In this document: positions 36,251 through 44,987 of the stretch, piece by piece
Position numbering within the stretch: position 1 is the stretch's first letter
Layout: each line of letters opens with the position of its first letter
DNA from: Candidatus Bathyarchaeia archaeon
GTDB taxonomy: Archaea; Thermoproteota; Bathyarchaeia; Bathyarchaeales; Bathycorpusculaceae
DNA: 64,000 bases
NCBI GenBank assembly: GCA_041447175.1
Contig: CP166960.1
Location: forward strand, 231,118 to 295,117
Direction of reading: 5' to 3'
Made by a program: the position numbers and the translations under genes
The notes under the pieces: model-generated
Told to the model about the DNA's origin: nothing
What the model saw: only the letters and a program-made list of their open reading frames with translations
Database searches by the model: none

Positions 36251-37687
36251 ATGTTTAAGCCGTTTATGGGGCTAATGATGTTCCTCATCCTTTTCGGCGG
36301 ATTAACCTTCGCATTCCTCCCCCTTGCCTTCGGGCAGAACGGAACCCGCGTCGGTGGCGTAGTTTCCACAGACACCGCATGGACAGCGGCAAACAGCCCA
36401 TACATGCTTACCCAAAACGTTACCGTCAGTTCAGATGCAACGTTAACAATTGAGCTTGGAACCACCATATTCTCATTAATGGATACGTCTGACTGGGTTC
36501 CCTACTCTATTATTGTGCAAGGCACCCTAGTCGCCAAAGGAACCCCCGCTAACCCCACCAACATCACCCTAACAAGTGGACAAATAATCTTTGAAAACAC
36601 AAGCCAAAGCTACAACCCACAAACTGGAGCAGGCAGCACCTTAGACGGCGTGATTCTTCAAAAAACCGCCCTCTCCATCTCCAGCTCGCCCCGCATTCAT
36701 AACGTAACCATGTCGGGTGCAGGAAAAGAAAACGTAATCACAATCTACACAGGTGCCCCAGAAATCTCCAACAGCTCCATAACCGCAGGCGTAGACAACA
36801 TAAACCTCATAAACGTAAAATCTGGTTCACCCCAAATCCTAAACAACAATTTGACAGCCTTTGTGGACAATGGGCTGCTGGATTTGTTTGGCGTGGCTTC
36901 TTCGAATTTGAACAGGCACGGCACCGTCGATGCCGTGTTCGTGGGCGGCGGAAACCCATACATTTACGGCAACGTCATGTCCCGATGCAAAGACGCCGCT
37001 ATCTATGTCAGGGCAGGCAACCCGACCATTGAAGCCAACCTCATAACAAACAATGCTGTTACGATAACCGCCAACTTCTTTGCAACACCACTCATCAAAG
37101 AAAACCAGTACATCGACAACGGTTCCCCAAGCCGACCCGAAGAAACCCCTAACTCAACACCCTTGCCCGCCGCGCTGAGCATTGATGTTTCGCCTTCAAC
37201 CGTGCAGTTCGGTTCAACTGTAACCGTAAGCGGCGACTTCATGGTAAACGGCACCAGAGTTGACGTGGTGGCTGTTGACCAGTTTGGCAACAGGTTCGTG
37301 GGTGCAGTTGCGGTGCAGACTGGCGGAAACTTCCGTTTTACGTGGGTGCCTTCAGTGGCTGGAACCTACAACGTAATGGCGACTCTTCGAGCAATCGATT
37401 ACAAGGGCGACTACTACAGAGTGGAGCCCACAGCCCTGACAACCCTGACCGTTTCCTCACCGCCACCGCCTGTGTCACCCAGCACAATGGACACCCCAAC
37501 TATGACCATGCAACCAACTATCTATCCGACAGCCTCGCTGACTGCAGCATCGACCCAAAACCCAACAAACAACAATGGCATTCCCGCGTGGGTGCAGGGT
37601 ATGCTCATAGTCACAGTGGCAGTCCTGATTGCTGTGGCTTTAATAGTGGCGTTCAGAGTTGTGCTTAGGCGAAAAAGCAAAAGTTAG
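36251..37687 (+). CDS. Secreted parallel beta-helix protein with membrane tail
   Basis: From ATG 36251 the product has 478 residues. A signal peptide ends near LPLAFG. The middle has right-handed beta-helix (PbH1-like) turns, such as GAPEISNSSITAGVDNINLI and GNPYIYGNVMSRCKDAAIYV. A later beta-sandwich (IDVSPSTVQFGSTVTVSGDF) is followed by a Pro/Thr-rich spacer, a membrane helix and the tail LRRKSKS. It is a surface protein; carbohydrate binding is a guess from the fold. It ends 4 bases inside the convergent nitrilase gene. Confidence 0.8.
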   Translation: MFKPFMGLMMFLILFGGLTFAFLPLAFGQNGTRVGGVVSTDTAWTAANSPYMLTQNVTVSSDATLTIELGTTIFSLMDTSDWVPYSIIVQGTLVAKGTPANPTNITLTSGQIIFENTSQSYNPQTGAGSTLDGVILQKTALSISSSPRIHNVTMSGAGKENVITIYTGAPEISNSSITAGVDNINLINVKSGSPQILNNNLTAFVDNGLLDLFGVASSNLNRHGTVDAVFVGGGNPYIYGNVMSRCKDAAIYVRAGNPTIEANLITNNAVTITANFFATPLIKENQYIDNGSPSRPEETPNSTPLPAALSIDVSPSTVQFGSTVTVSGDFMVNGTRVDVVAVDQFGNRFVGAVAVQTGGNFRFTWVPSVAGTYNVMATLRAIDYKGDYYRVEPTALTTLTVSSPPPPVSPSTMDTPTMTMQPTIYPTASLTAASTQNPTNNNGIPAWVQGMLIVTVAVLIAVALIVAFRVVLRRKSKS

Positions 37688-38448
37688 CGTTTTAGCGAAC
37701 TCCTATACTCCCGCAGCTTTTCCAAATCAAAATCCTTGGTCAGCACCGAATCCTCCAACGCGTCAGATACTTCTTGTTCTATGCCCCATGGGGTGATGAA
37801 TGCGCTTCGTCCGCCCCGAGCGTTGCTGCTGACGTTGCCAATTTTGATGAGGTAAATGCCGTTTTCCATCGCCAACTTGAACGTTAACGGGTGCCCCTTC
37901 ACTGGCGGGTGCGTGCCCATGGCGGCGACAGGCAGAAAAACCAGTTCCGCGCCCAAGTCCGCGACAGCTTTAATGGTTGGGGGGTCAAACATGTCCGCAC
38001 AAACCAGCATCCCCACCTTGCAATGCTCTGTGTCAACGACGACGGGTTTGTCGCCTCGACTCACGCCCGCGTCAAGTTCAGCTTTAATGGGGTTCCGCTT
38101 GTGATACTTAACAACCAGGCTGCCACCATGCCAGAGGCTGCTGGTGTTGTAGAATTTGCCGTCTTCCTCCTCCAAAACCGTGCCACCCATCAAGTAAACG
38201 TCTGGGAATTCGCGGCTCATCCGCGCCAAAAACTCCCATGTGGCACGGTAGGTTTGGCGGCTTATGGCGGCTGCGTCGGTGAAGTGCTCCATGTTGTTAG
38301 GCACCGAAAAATACTCTGGCAACGCAATAAACGCGGGGTTCTGCTTGGCGGCTTGACGTATGCCTGCTTGCGCCGCGTCGAGGTTTTCTTGAAGGTCACT
38401 GCGGACTTTCATGTGAATTAGGCTTACTTTCAAGGCTTCAACCTTCAC
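37684..38448 (-). CDS. Carbon-nitrogen hydrolase (nitrilase superfamily)
   Basis: The 254-residue protein has the Glu-Lys-Cys triad of the family: FIALPEYFSVP for Glu, KYHKRNPIKAE for Lys and GMLVCADMFDPP for Cys. Members hydrolyse amides or nitriles. The Cys motif VCADMFDPP differs from typical CYDxxFPE motifs, so the substrate is not clear. The GTG start overlaps the preceding stop codon (GTGA), so it is coupled to the HemW-like gene. Confidence 0.82.
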   Translation of the reverse strand: MKVEALKVSLIHMKVRSDLQENLDAAQAGIRQAAKQNPAFIALPEYFSVPNNMEHFTDAAAISRQTYRATWEFLARMSREFPDVYLMGGTVLEEEDGKFYNTSSLWHGGSLVVKYHKRNPIKAELDAGVSRGDKPVVVDTEHCKVGMLVCADMFDPPTIKAVADLGAELVFLPVAAMGTHPPVKGHPLTFKLAMENGIYLIKIGNVSSNARGGRSAFITPWGIEQEVSDALEDSVLTKDFDLEKLREYRSSLKR

Positions 38449-39755
38449 TGCTGCATCTCGTTAAAGAACTCCCATGCTACATTTACCCGCCAAGGGTCCC
38501 CTTTCTCGGTCAGGTAAATTTTTCCGTCCTGAGTCTGTACCAGCCCTTTCTGGTGAAGCATCTGCAGGGTAGCGGGGAATGCTTCTTCAGGTAACTTGCC
38601 AAACTGCGTCTTAAATTTCTCGCGGTCAACAGGCTCCCGAATGTACAAAAGCATCATGGCTCTAAGCATCTCCTGCTGAGGCGACGTGGTGGTTAAGCGG
38701 GCTATTGGAAGTTTACCTTCTTCAACAGCTGCGATGTAGCTTTTGATGTCTTCTAAGTCAGAGAAGATAAAGCCGCCCATGTTGCCCATGAAAAAGCCTG
38801 CGCCAGTGCCGACCACTTCTGAGGCTGCTTCTTTGAAGTCCTCTTTGATGCGGGAAAAACGGTTGTGGCAAGTTGGCAGATACCCGTGTGCCTTGAACAG
38901 TTGGTATGCTTCCATATACATCTCTAGTTCTTTTTCGTCGCCGCTTGGCTGCGGCACCTCTCCGGAGGCGATTTTTTTGGCAAGAACCGTTTCAGAATAC
39001 AACTCCAAAGGGTAGCAGTCTACGCTTTCCACATCCAACTCTAAAGCCTGCTTAACGTCTTCGAGCCACTGGTTTGTGGTCTGCGAGGGCAAATTATACA
39101 GTAAATCAATGCTGACCCGTAATCCGTGTTTTTTGCAGCGCCGCAGCTTCTCTTTGGCGTCGTGGCTGCTGTCACGGAGCAGAAGCATCTGGCGCAGAGA
39201 ATCATCAAACGTTTGGATACCTATGTCGAGTTGGTCGACTTTGTTGGCTGCTAAACTGCTGATTTTTGCTTCCGAAAGGTTGTTTGTGCAGGCGGTGAAT
39301 TTGGTGGTACAATCGCTGGTTAAGTGAAAGTTTTTTCGGCAAAACTGTAGCATGTCCCCGATTTGGTCTTGGTTTAAGACGCTGGGGCTGCCTCCGCCAA
39401 CGTAAATCTCGCCAAAAACGCTGCTCTGGACGTATCTGGTTTGGGCGTAGGTTGAAAGGGCTTTTTTCATTGCTTCCATGTATAGGGCGATGGTTTGTTT
39501 TTCGCAGTTTATGGGGAAATAGCAGAAGGCGCATCTGCCGTCGCAGAAGGGAATCCAGGGTTGTAGTTCTTTGTTTCCGCCTGTTTTGTTTTCTTGGCTG
39601 AGTAGCTGCGTGAAGTTGGCTAACTGTTCGGGGTTGGGGGTGGTGCAGTTTCTGTAGGTCATGGGGGGCCAGTGTTCGATTTTTGGGTAAGGCCATTTGG
39701 TTTGGTTGGGCAGCAAGTTTTTGGCATCCTTTGTTAAGAGCAACCCTTTAGGCAT
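38445..39755 (-). CDS. HemN/HemW-like radical SAM protein
   Basis: The 436-residue protein carries CX3CX2C as CDGRCAFCYF, GEIYVGGGSPSVL, and LDIGIQTFDDSLRQMLL, which are HemN/HemW family blocks. HemN oxidises coproporphyrinogen; HemW inserts heme; other relatives transfer methyl groups. Archaea usually make heme by the Ahb route, so a HemW-like or unknown role is more likely. About 60 residues precede the core and the end has a winged-helix-like segment. The nitrilase gene is coupled to it. Confidence 0.78.
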   Translation of the reverse strand: MPKGLLLTKDAKNLLPNQTKWPYPKIEHWPPMTYRNCTTPNPEQLANFTQLLSQENKTGGNKELQPWIPFCDGRCAFCYFPINCEKQTIALYMEAMKKALSTYAQTRYVQSSVFGEIYVGGGSPSVLNQDQIGDMLQFCRKNFHLTSDCTTKFTACTNNLSEAKISSLAANKVDQLDIGIQTFDDSLRQMLLLRDSSHDAKEKLRRCKKHGLRVSIDLLYNLPSQTTNQWLEDVKQALELDVESVDCYPLELYSETVLAKKIASGEVPQPSGDEKELEMYMEAYQLFKAHGYLPTCHNRFSRIKEDFKEAASEVVGTGAGFFMGNMGGFIFSDLEDIKSYIAAVEEGKLPIARLTTTSPQQEMLRAMMLLYIREPVDREKFKTQFGKLPEEAFPATLQMLHQKGLVQTQDGKIYLTEKGDPWRVNVAWEFFNEMQQ

Positions 39756-39950
39756 TTAAAGTTAACTAAACAAGGAATGTTTTGTCTTGGGTGAGGACAA
39801 GCGTTGGGGCTGCATGGCGGTTTATGGGGTGTTGTTCATTATTACTGCAACTTTTGATACATCTGTTTACTTTAAGCGCCGTTTTTGTATGCATATGGAT
39901 AACCTTAAATAGTGCAAAAGTGTCAAAACAGGTAATTACGGGGAATAAAA

Positions 39951-40931
39951 ATGGCACTTGACCAAAATGAATACGCGAAGTTTTTGCCCGAAGTTAAACC
40001 CTTGATAAACAAAGTCGTACAAAACAACATGGGCGACTCAATGCTCTTCTCCGCAGGAACCGACACCTCCATCATAGCTTATGAAGCCGTCAAGTACAAA
40101 CCAGACCTCCCATGCCTAACCCTCGCCTTCAAACACGGAAACCCCAAAGACACCCAATACGTCGCAAAAATGGTTGACTTCCTCAAACTCAAACAAGAAA
40201 CCCATGTCTTTGACCGCGAAGAAGTCCTCCAATTCTACCCCAAAGTTGTGGAAGCCCTCAAAAAATTTGACCCCATGGAAATCCGCAACAGCCTCCCAGT
40301 CTACATCGGCTTAACCCTGCTCAAACCAAAAGGCTACAAAGCCGTGTTCACCGGCGACGCATTGGATGAACTCTTCGGCTACCCTTGGCAATTTCACCTA
40401 ACCCAAGAAGAATTCGCCAAAAAACAAGAAGAAATGTGGGCAGAAATGGGTTTCTCTAGCATACCCATGGCGGAGTCGCTGGGCATGAGCATCAAAGCAC
40501 CATACCTTGACCCTGCATTCATGGAGTGGGCAAAGAAGCTACCCATTAAAGTGAAGATAAACTTGGGTGAAAACGGCGAACGCTACAGCAAATGGATACT
40601 GCGCAAAGCCTACGAAGATGTGCTGCCTAAAGAGGTTGTTTGGCGACCTAAAGCTCCCTTGGAGCAGGGCACCGGCACCGAAATTCTGCGGACCCACTTC
40701 AACGACATGATAACCGACGCAGAGTTTGCTGAGAAGAAGAAGCAAATTCTTGAAGCCGACGAAGTTGAAATCCAAGACAAAGAGCAGCTGCTTTACTATG
40801 AGCACTTCCGCAAGGTATTCGGCAAGCCCAAGGACATCTTCACTAAAGGTTCAGTAGAATGCCCCAAATGCCACAGCCGCATGGACACAAAAATCCAGTT
40901 CTGCAAAATCTGCGGAGCCTACCCAATCTAA
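39951..40931 (+). CDS. Asparagine-synthase-like ATP-pyrophosphatase with C-terminal zinc ribbon
   Basis: The 326-residue protein has a PP-loop variant SAGTDTS near residue 34 and FTGDALDELFGY near 130, both typical of the AsnB synthetase domain. It lacks the glutaminase domain, so it would use free ammonia or a partner. The last 25 residues hold two CXXC pairs (CPKCHSRMDTKIQFCKIC), an added zinc ribbon. A TATA-like CTTAAATAG near 39,905 and GGGGAA before the ATG support the start. The substrate is unknown. Confidence 0.78.
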   Translation: MALDQNEYAKFLPEVKPLINKVVQNNMGDSMLFSAGTDTSIIAYEAVKYKPDLPCLTLAFKHGNPKDTQYVAKMVDFLKLKQETHVFDREEVLQFYPKVVEALKKFDPMEIRNSLPVYIGLTLLKPKGYKAVFTGDALDELFGYPWQFHLTQEEFAKKQEEMWAEMGFSSIPMAESLGMSIKAPYLDPAFMEWAKKLPIKVKINLGENGERYSKWILRKAYEDVLPKEVVWRPKAPLEQGTGTEILRTHFNDMITDAEFAEKKKQILEADEVEIQDKEQLLYYEHFRKVFGKPKDIFTKGSVECPKCHSRMDTKIQFCKICGAYPI

Positions 40932-41179
40932 ACCTTCTCTTTTCTTTTTGTAGTTATGGCGGTTTGTTGCTTAGCAAAGCTCTTTTGGGCTTGACTTTAA
41001 GTTTTTACTGTTTTGAAATTTATTGTGTAGTGGGCTATTTTGGTGTTTTCAATGCATATCTTAAAAGGTAGATTTTTGAAATCCTTTTTTAAAAGTGAAA
41101 TTGTTTAAAACTTCTAAATGTTTCTTGCTTGGCATGAACATCTTCGTTTGTACTTTGTGCCTTCAGGAGGTGAGTGTCT

Positions 41180-41323
41180 ATGGCGGTAACTGAACTGGTC
41201 TGCCCCGCTTGCGGAACCTGTGTCGTCCAAAGTCGGTGCCAAGGCTGTCGCAAAAAGATTCACAGCTACAAATGTCAAAAATGCGGCACAAACATCCCCA
41301 ACCCCGAATATGTGGAACCATGA
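41180..41323 (+). CDS. Small four-CXXC-type zinc-ribbon protein (47 residues)
   Basis: ATG 41180 to TGA 41323 encodes 47 residues with seven cysteines in the order CPACGTC, CQGC and CQKCG. AGGAGGTGA at 41165-41173 is a near-perfect ribosome site seven bases before the ATG, and GTTTAAAAC near 41,093 could be the TATA box. The product resembles stand-alone archaeal zinc ribbons. Function is unknown. Nothing else is seen between 40,932 and 41,179. Confidence 0.75.
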   Translation: MAVTELVCPACGTCVVQSRCQGCRKKIHSYKCQKCGTNIPNPEYVEP

Positions 41324-41532
41324 GCACGTTTTGAAGCTTCACAATGGAGTGCCTTACGTTGATCCCTGCTTCTTTTTTCTTTTGCAACGTCAAATGAAAA
41401 ACACACGTGTGTTCCATGTTTATTGTGATTATTTTGAGAATTCGATTTTTGGCAAGTTTTCTTATGTCAAGAAACTTTTACAAATAGGCTTTTAACGGAA
41501 ACTATGGTCTGTTTTCATTGTTGATAGCTACA

Positions 41533-42810
41533 ATGACGATGGCTAGACAAATCGCCCTCCTTATGGGTACAGTACTCCTTCTAACTTTATTCTGCTTATT
41601 GTCTTTGGGAAACAGTACTCACGTAGATCCTTCGGGGGACGATTGGCCTATGTTTCGCCATGACCCTGCGTACACAGGCTTCTCATCAAGTTCAGTAAAT
41701 GCAACTCCAACTGTACTGTGGAATTCATCAAGTAGCGGTGCCCCCGTTATCGCTGACGGTTATTTAGCCACAGGCGGCGGAACTGTTACTTGTAGGAATG
41801 CTTCAAACGGAGAACAGTTGTGGCGGCAACGCGTGCACAATCCAGCTGGGAACGTAGCTATCTATAATGGCTATGTATACACATCATCTGGTGCCTTCAA
41901 CGTTTCAACAGGGGAAATGAAGTTAAACTACACAAATAATTTTGGCTTTGCAACACCTAACATTGTTGAAGATGTCATATACTTTGGGTCCTACCTTCGA
42001 GGTGGCGTTTTTGCTTTAAACGCTACAACTGGCGCGTACCTATGGAATTTCACTTCAGGTCTAGTGTATTCTTCTCCTGCAGTTTCCCAAGGACTCGTCT
42101 ATTTTAATTCTGTTGAGGGTATTCTTTATGCTTTAAATGCTTCGACGGGAGAACAACTATGGACCTACAGGGGGTTGAGTGGTTATGAATCTTCCTCACC
42201 ATCCATCTCAGATGGGTATGTCTATATAGGCACGACTTATGGTTCCAATGGGAAAGTTATATGTTTGGATGCTATGAGTGGAACTGAAATCTGGACAGCC
42301 TCCATTCCTGCTGGAATGTCCTCCCCCGCAGTTGCCTATGGTTGCGTCTATATAGTATCAAATAGTACTGTTTATGCCCTTAACGCCTCCACCGGAGACC
42401 TACTGTGGAATGCAACCGGCGGCGGGGGGCAATCCCCAGCAGTCGCAGGCGGCACAGTTTACGTTAGCTGTTCCTACAACGTTTATGCTCTTAATGCTTC
42501 AACAGGCGCTAAAATATGGAACTATACTTTCCCCAAACAAGCCAACTCCATTTCTACGTATCCCGCTATCGCAAACGGCACAATCTACGTTGATACAGGG
42601 TACTCACTTTATGCCTTCGGCTCTCCCCCTTCATCTCCCACCTCAACGCCTTCGCCGTCACCGACTATTCCCGAGCTTTCACAATTTTCAGGAATTGTTC
42701 TTGCTGCGGTAGTGTTCATGACTATGTTATTTTCAGTCTGGAAAAAACAACTAAGAACGGTTAATAACTCAAATTGTAATGAAGAGTCGAGTATTCAAAA
42801 ATGCTGTTAA
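41533..42810 (+). CDS. Secreted PQQ-like propeller with PTIPE sorting-like tail
   Basis: From ATG 41533 (or 41539) the product has about 425 residues. A signal peptide is followed by DDWPMFRHDPAYTGFSSSS, the usual opening of PQQ-like propellers, and blades such as YALNASTGEQLWTYRG and VYALNASTGAKIWNYT. The end reads SPTIPELSQFSG, a membrane helix, and a basic stretch (WKKQLR). This is like PEF-CTERM signals that archaeosortase cuts. The tail continues for about 18 residues after the basic patch. Two more proteins with the same tail lie downstream. Confidence 0.8.
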   Translation: MTMARQIALLMGTVLLLTLFCLLSLGNSTHVDPSGDDWPMFRHDPAYTGFSSSSVNATPTVLWNSSSSGAPVIADGYLATGGGTVTCRNASNGEQLWRQRVHNPAGNVAIYNGYVYTSSGAFNVSTGEMKLNYTNNFGFATPNIVEDVIYFGSYLRGGVFALNATTGAYLWNFTSGLVYSSPAVSQGLVYFNSVEGILYALNASTGEQLWTYRGLSGYESSSPSISDGYVYIGTTYGSNGKVICLDAMSGTEIWTASIPAGMSSPAVAYGCVYIVSNSTVYALNASTGDLLWNATGGGGQSPAVAGGTVYVSCSYNVYALNASTGAKIWNYTFPKQANSISTYPAIANGTIYVDTGYSLYAFGSPPSSPTSTPSPSPTIPELSQFSGIVLAAVVFMTMLFSVWKKQLRTVNNSNCNEESSIQKCC

Positions 42811-42999
42811 AAACAAAAAACATCTTTCCTTTTTTAAAAGGAAGGCTGTTTCTGTTTCTTATTGATTGTTTGTTGTGCTGTTATAGAAAGTATATCTAGA
42901 ATTACCTTTGTGAAGCTAAACATTCCTTAAATTTGTTGAGGTAATTTTTGTTTTTCATGAAGTTTCAAGCACAGTGTTGTTTATGCGGGGCGTGTATAG

Positions 43000-43296
43000 T
43001 TGGAGCTTAAGAAGGTGTTGGCTTCTTCTTTGCGGCAGAATATATTGAAAGAGCTTTCGTTAACGCGGGAGCTTCGCGTTATGGAGCTTGTGCGCCGAAC
43101 TGGCAGTACTTATAATGAATTGAATCGGAATCTTGAAATTTTGGAGAAGGAAAACTTGATAATAACTGAGTATCGCGTGAAGGTTAGGCATGGAAAAGTC
43201 AGGGTTATATCGTTAAATCGGGATGACCGTCGAACAAAAATTCTGCTTGATGTACTAAAAGTGTTAGATCAAGAAAATGCATATTCCCCCTGCTAA
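43000..43296 (+). CDS. Winged-helix DNA-binding regulator (ArsR-like)
   Basis: The 98-residue protein has a winged helix: SLRQNILKELSLTRELRVME, LVRRTGSTYNELNRNLEILE and KVRHGKVRVISL as the wing. It starts at TTG 43000, with GTG 43015 as an option. It lies between two propeller genes of one family and on the same strand. It may control the second one, 88 bases downstream. There is no ligand-binding domain. Confidence 0.7.
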   Translation: MELKKVLASSLRQNILKELSLTRELRVMELVRRTGSTYNELNRNLEILEKENLIITEYRVKVRHGKVRVISLNRDDRRTKILLDVLKVLDQENAYSPC

Positions 43297-43384
43297 AATG
43301 CTGAACTTTTTCTTAGGTTTATAGAGGGTTTGTTTCATTTTTCGGCAGTTTAAAATATGTTGTTTACACAATATGTTGTAGGTG

Positions 43385-44659
43385 ATGAAGGTGACCAAGC
43401 ATGTCCTTTCAGCATTGATTCTTGTTTTTCTATTCACATGGGCTGGACTTGTATCAACGCCGGTGAATGTTTGTTTTGCTTCAGAAGAGGATTGGTCCAT
43501 GTTTCGTTGTAATGCTGCTCATGTGGGTGCGGTTGTTGGTGTTGGTCCGACAACGGTTCCTGTGGAAAGGTGGCGTTTTGATGCGGGTGGTTCGGTTCGT
43601 TCTTCTCCTGTGGTTGTTGACGGAGTTGTTTATGTGGGTTCAGAAAATGGTGTTTATGCGCTTAATGCTTCTACCGGAGAAGTTATAATGAAATACATTA
43701 ACGGTTCCGCGATTTCTTCTCCTGCAGTCGCAAACGGAATAGTCCACTTCAGCTCTATGGAAGGGTGGGTTTACACCTTTAACGCGTCAACAGGCACAAT
43801 AATAGGACGCTTCAGAATTGGCGGTGTCAGTACTGCTTCTTCTCCCACCGTAGTGGATGGGCTATTCTATGTAGGGGTTGGCTGGATGCTTGTCGTTGTT
43901 ACTGCTTCTACTGGGTGGGATACGCCTGTGACTTTTGGCACTGATGGGTATATTGATGGTTCTCCCGCAGTTGTTGGTGGTGTTGTTTATTTTGGTTCTC
44001 AAGACAAAAATGTTTATGCTGTTAATGTTACTACTGGAGAAAAACTTTGGAATTATACAACAGAAAGCGAAGTTGCTTCTTCTCCTGCTGTGTCTGATGG
44101 TTACGTTTATGTAGGGTCAGGTGGTTCTGTAGGTGCGGGTAATTTTTATGCTTTTAATGCTTCGACGGGTGCAAGAATTTGGAATTTTTCAACTGGGGGT
44201 GGTGTGGTTTCTTCGCCTGCGGTGTTTGATGGTGAAGTTTATGTTGGGTCGTATGACGGCTACGTTTATGGCTTTGATGGTTTGAGTGGCAAGTTAGTTT
44301 GGAGTTATAGGACGGGTGGTGGTGTGTATTCTTCGCCTGCGGTTGCGGGTGGGGTTGTTTATGTTGGTTCGTATGATGGGAATGTTTATGCGTTTGATGC
44401 TTTTTCGGGGTCGTTGATGTGGAGTTATAAAACTGGTGCGGCTGTGTGGTCGTCACCCGCTATTGTCAACGGCACCCTCTATGTAGGCTCAGACGACGGA
44501 TACGTTTACGCTTTGGGACAATCTCCTAATAGCAGTACTCCTTCACCTACAATACCCGAGTTTCCTATTCAGTTGGAAAGCATTCTTTTTTCCCTATCCT
44601 TAATGGCGGTGCTTTCAATAGTAGTTAGAAAACGGGAAAAAGAAAAAAATATGCCTTAA
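43385..44659 (+). CDS. Secreted PQQ-like propeller with near-identical blades and IPEFP tail
   Basis: From ATG 43385 the product has 424 residues. After a signal peptide comes EEDWSMFRCNAAHVGAVV, then blades that are very alike, for example VYVGSYDGYVYGFDGLSG and VYVGSYDGNVYAFDAFSG. The strong likeness of neighbouring blades at protein and DNA level suggests recent amplification. The end is PSPTIPEFPIQLES, a hydrophobic helix and VRKREKEKNMP, a good match to a PEF-CTERM signal. Its partner gene upstream encodes a winged-helix protein. Confidence 0.8.
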   Translation: MKVTKHVLSALILVFLFTWAGLVSTPVNVCFASEEDWSMFRCNAAHVGAVVGVGPTTVPVERWRFDAGGSVRSSPVVVDGVVYVGSENGVYALNASTGEVIMKYINGSAISSPAVANGIVHFSSMEGWVYTFNASTGTIIGRFRIGGVSTASSPTVVDGLFYVGVGWMLVVVTASTGWDTPVTFGTDGYIDGSPAVVGGVVYFGSQDKNVYAVNVTTGEKLWNYTTESEVASSPAVSDGYVYVGSGGSVGAGNFYAFNASTGARIWNFSTGGGVVSSPAVFDGEVYVGSYDGYVYGFDGLSGKLVWSYRTGGGVYSSPAVAGGVVYVGSYDGNVYAFDAFSGSLMWSYKTGAAVWSSPAIVNGTLYVGSDDGYVYALGQSPNSSTPSPTIPEFPIQLESILFSLSLMAVLSIVVRKREKEKNMP

Positions 44660-44987
44660 CAAAGCTGCATTTAATTCTTAGGGGAGCGCTTTTCACTTTC
44701 TCTGAACAAAAACAATATTGTTTACATAATATTCTATTGCAGTAATGCCTGTGTGTTCTTAACATTTACTTTTGATTTTTTTGCGGAAACAACTGTTTTA
44801 TGGTTTGTAGAACAGTTTTAAAATAAAGCAGCGAAAGAAAATCAATTAACTTGCAAACTCAACCGTGTGCAACCAAATAGGTTATGAAGCCCGAATCTTC
44901 CAACAGCCTAAAATAATCTGTCGCACAATGCAATATTCAGGGGGGCTAAATATAGCTAAACATAGAGGAGTGGCAGTTATCCTCAAG

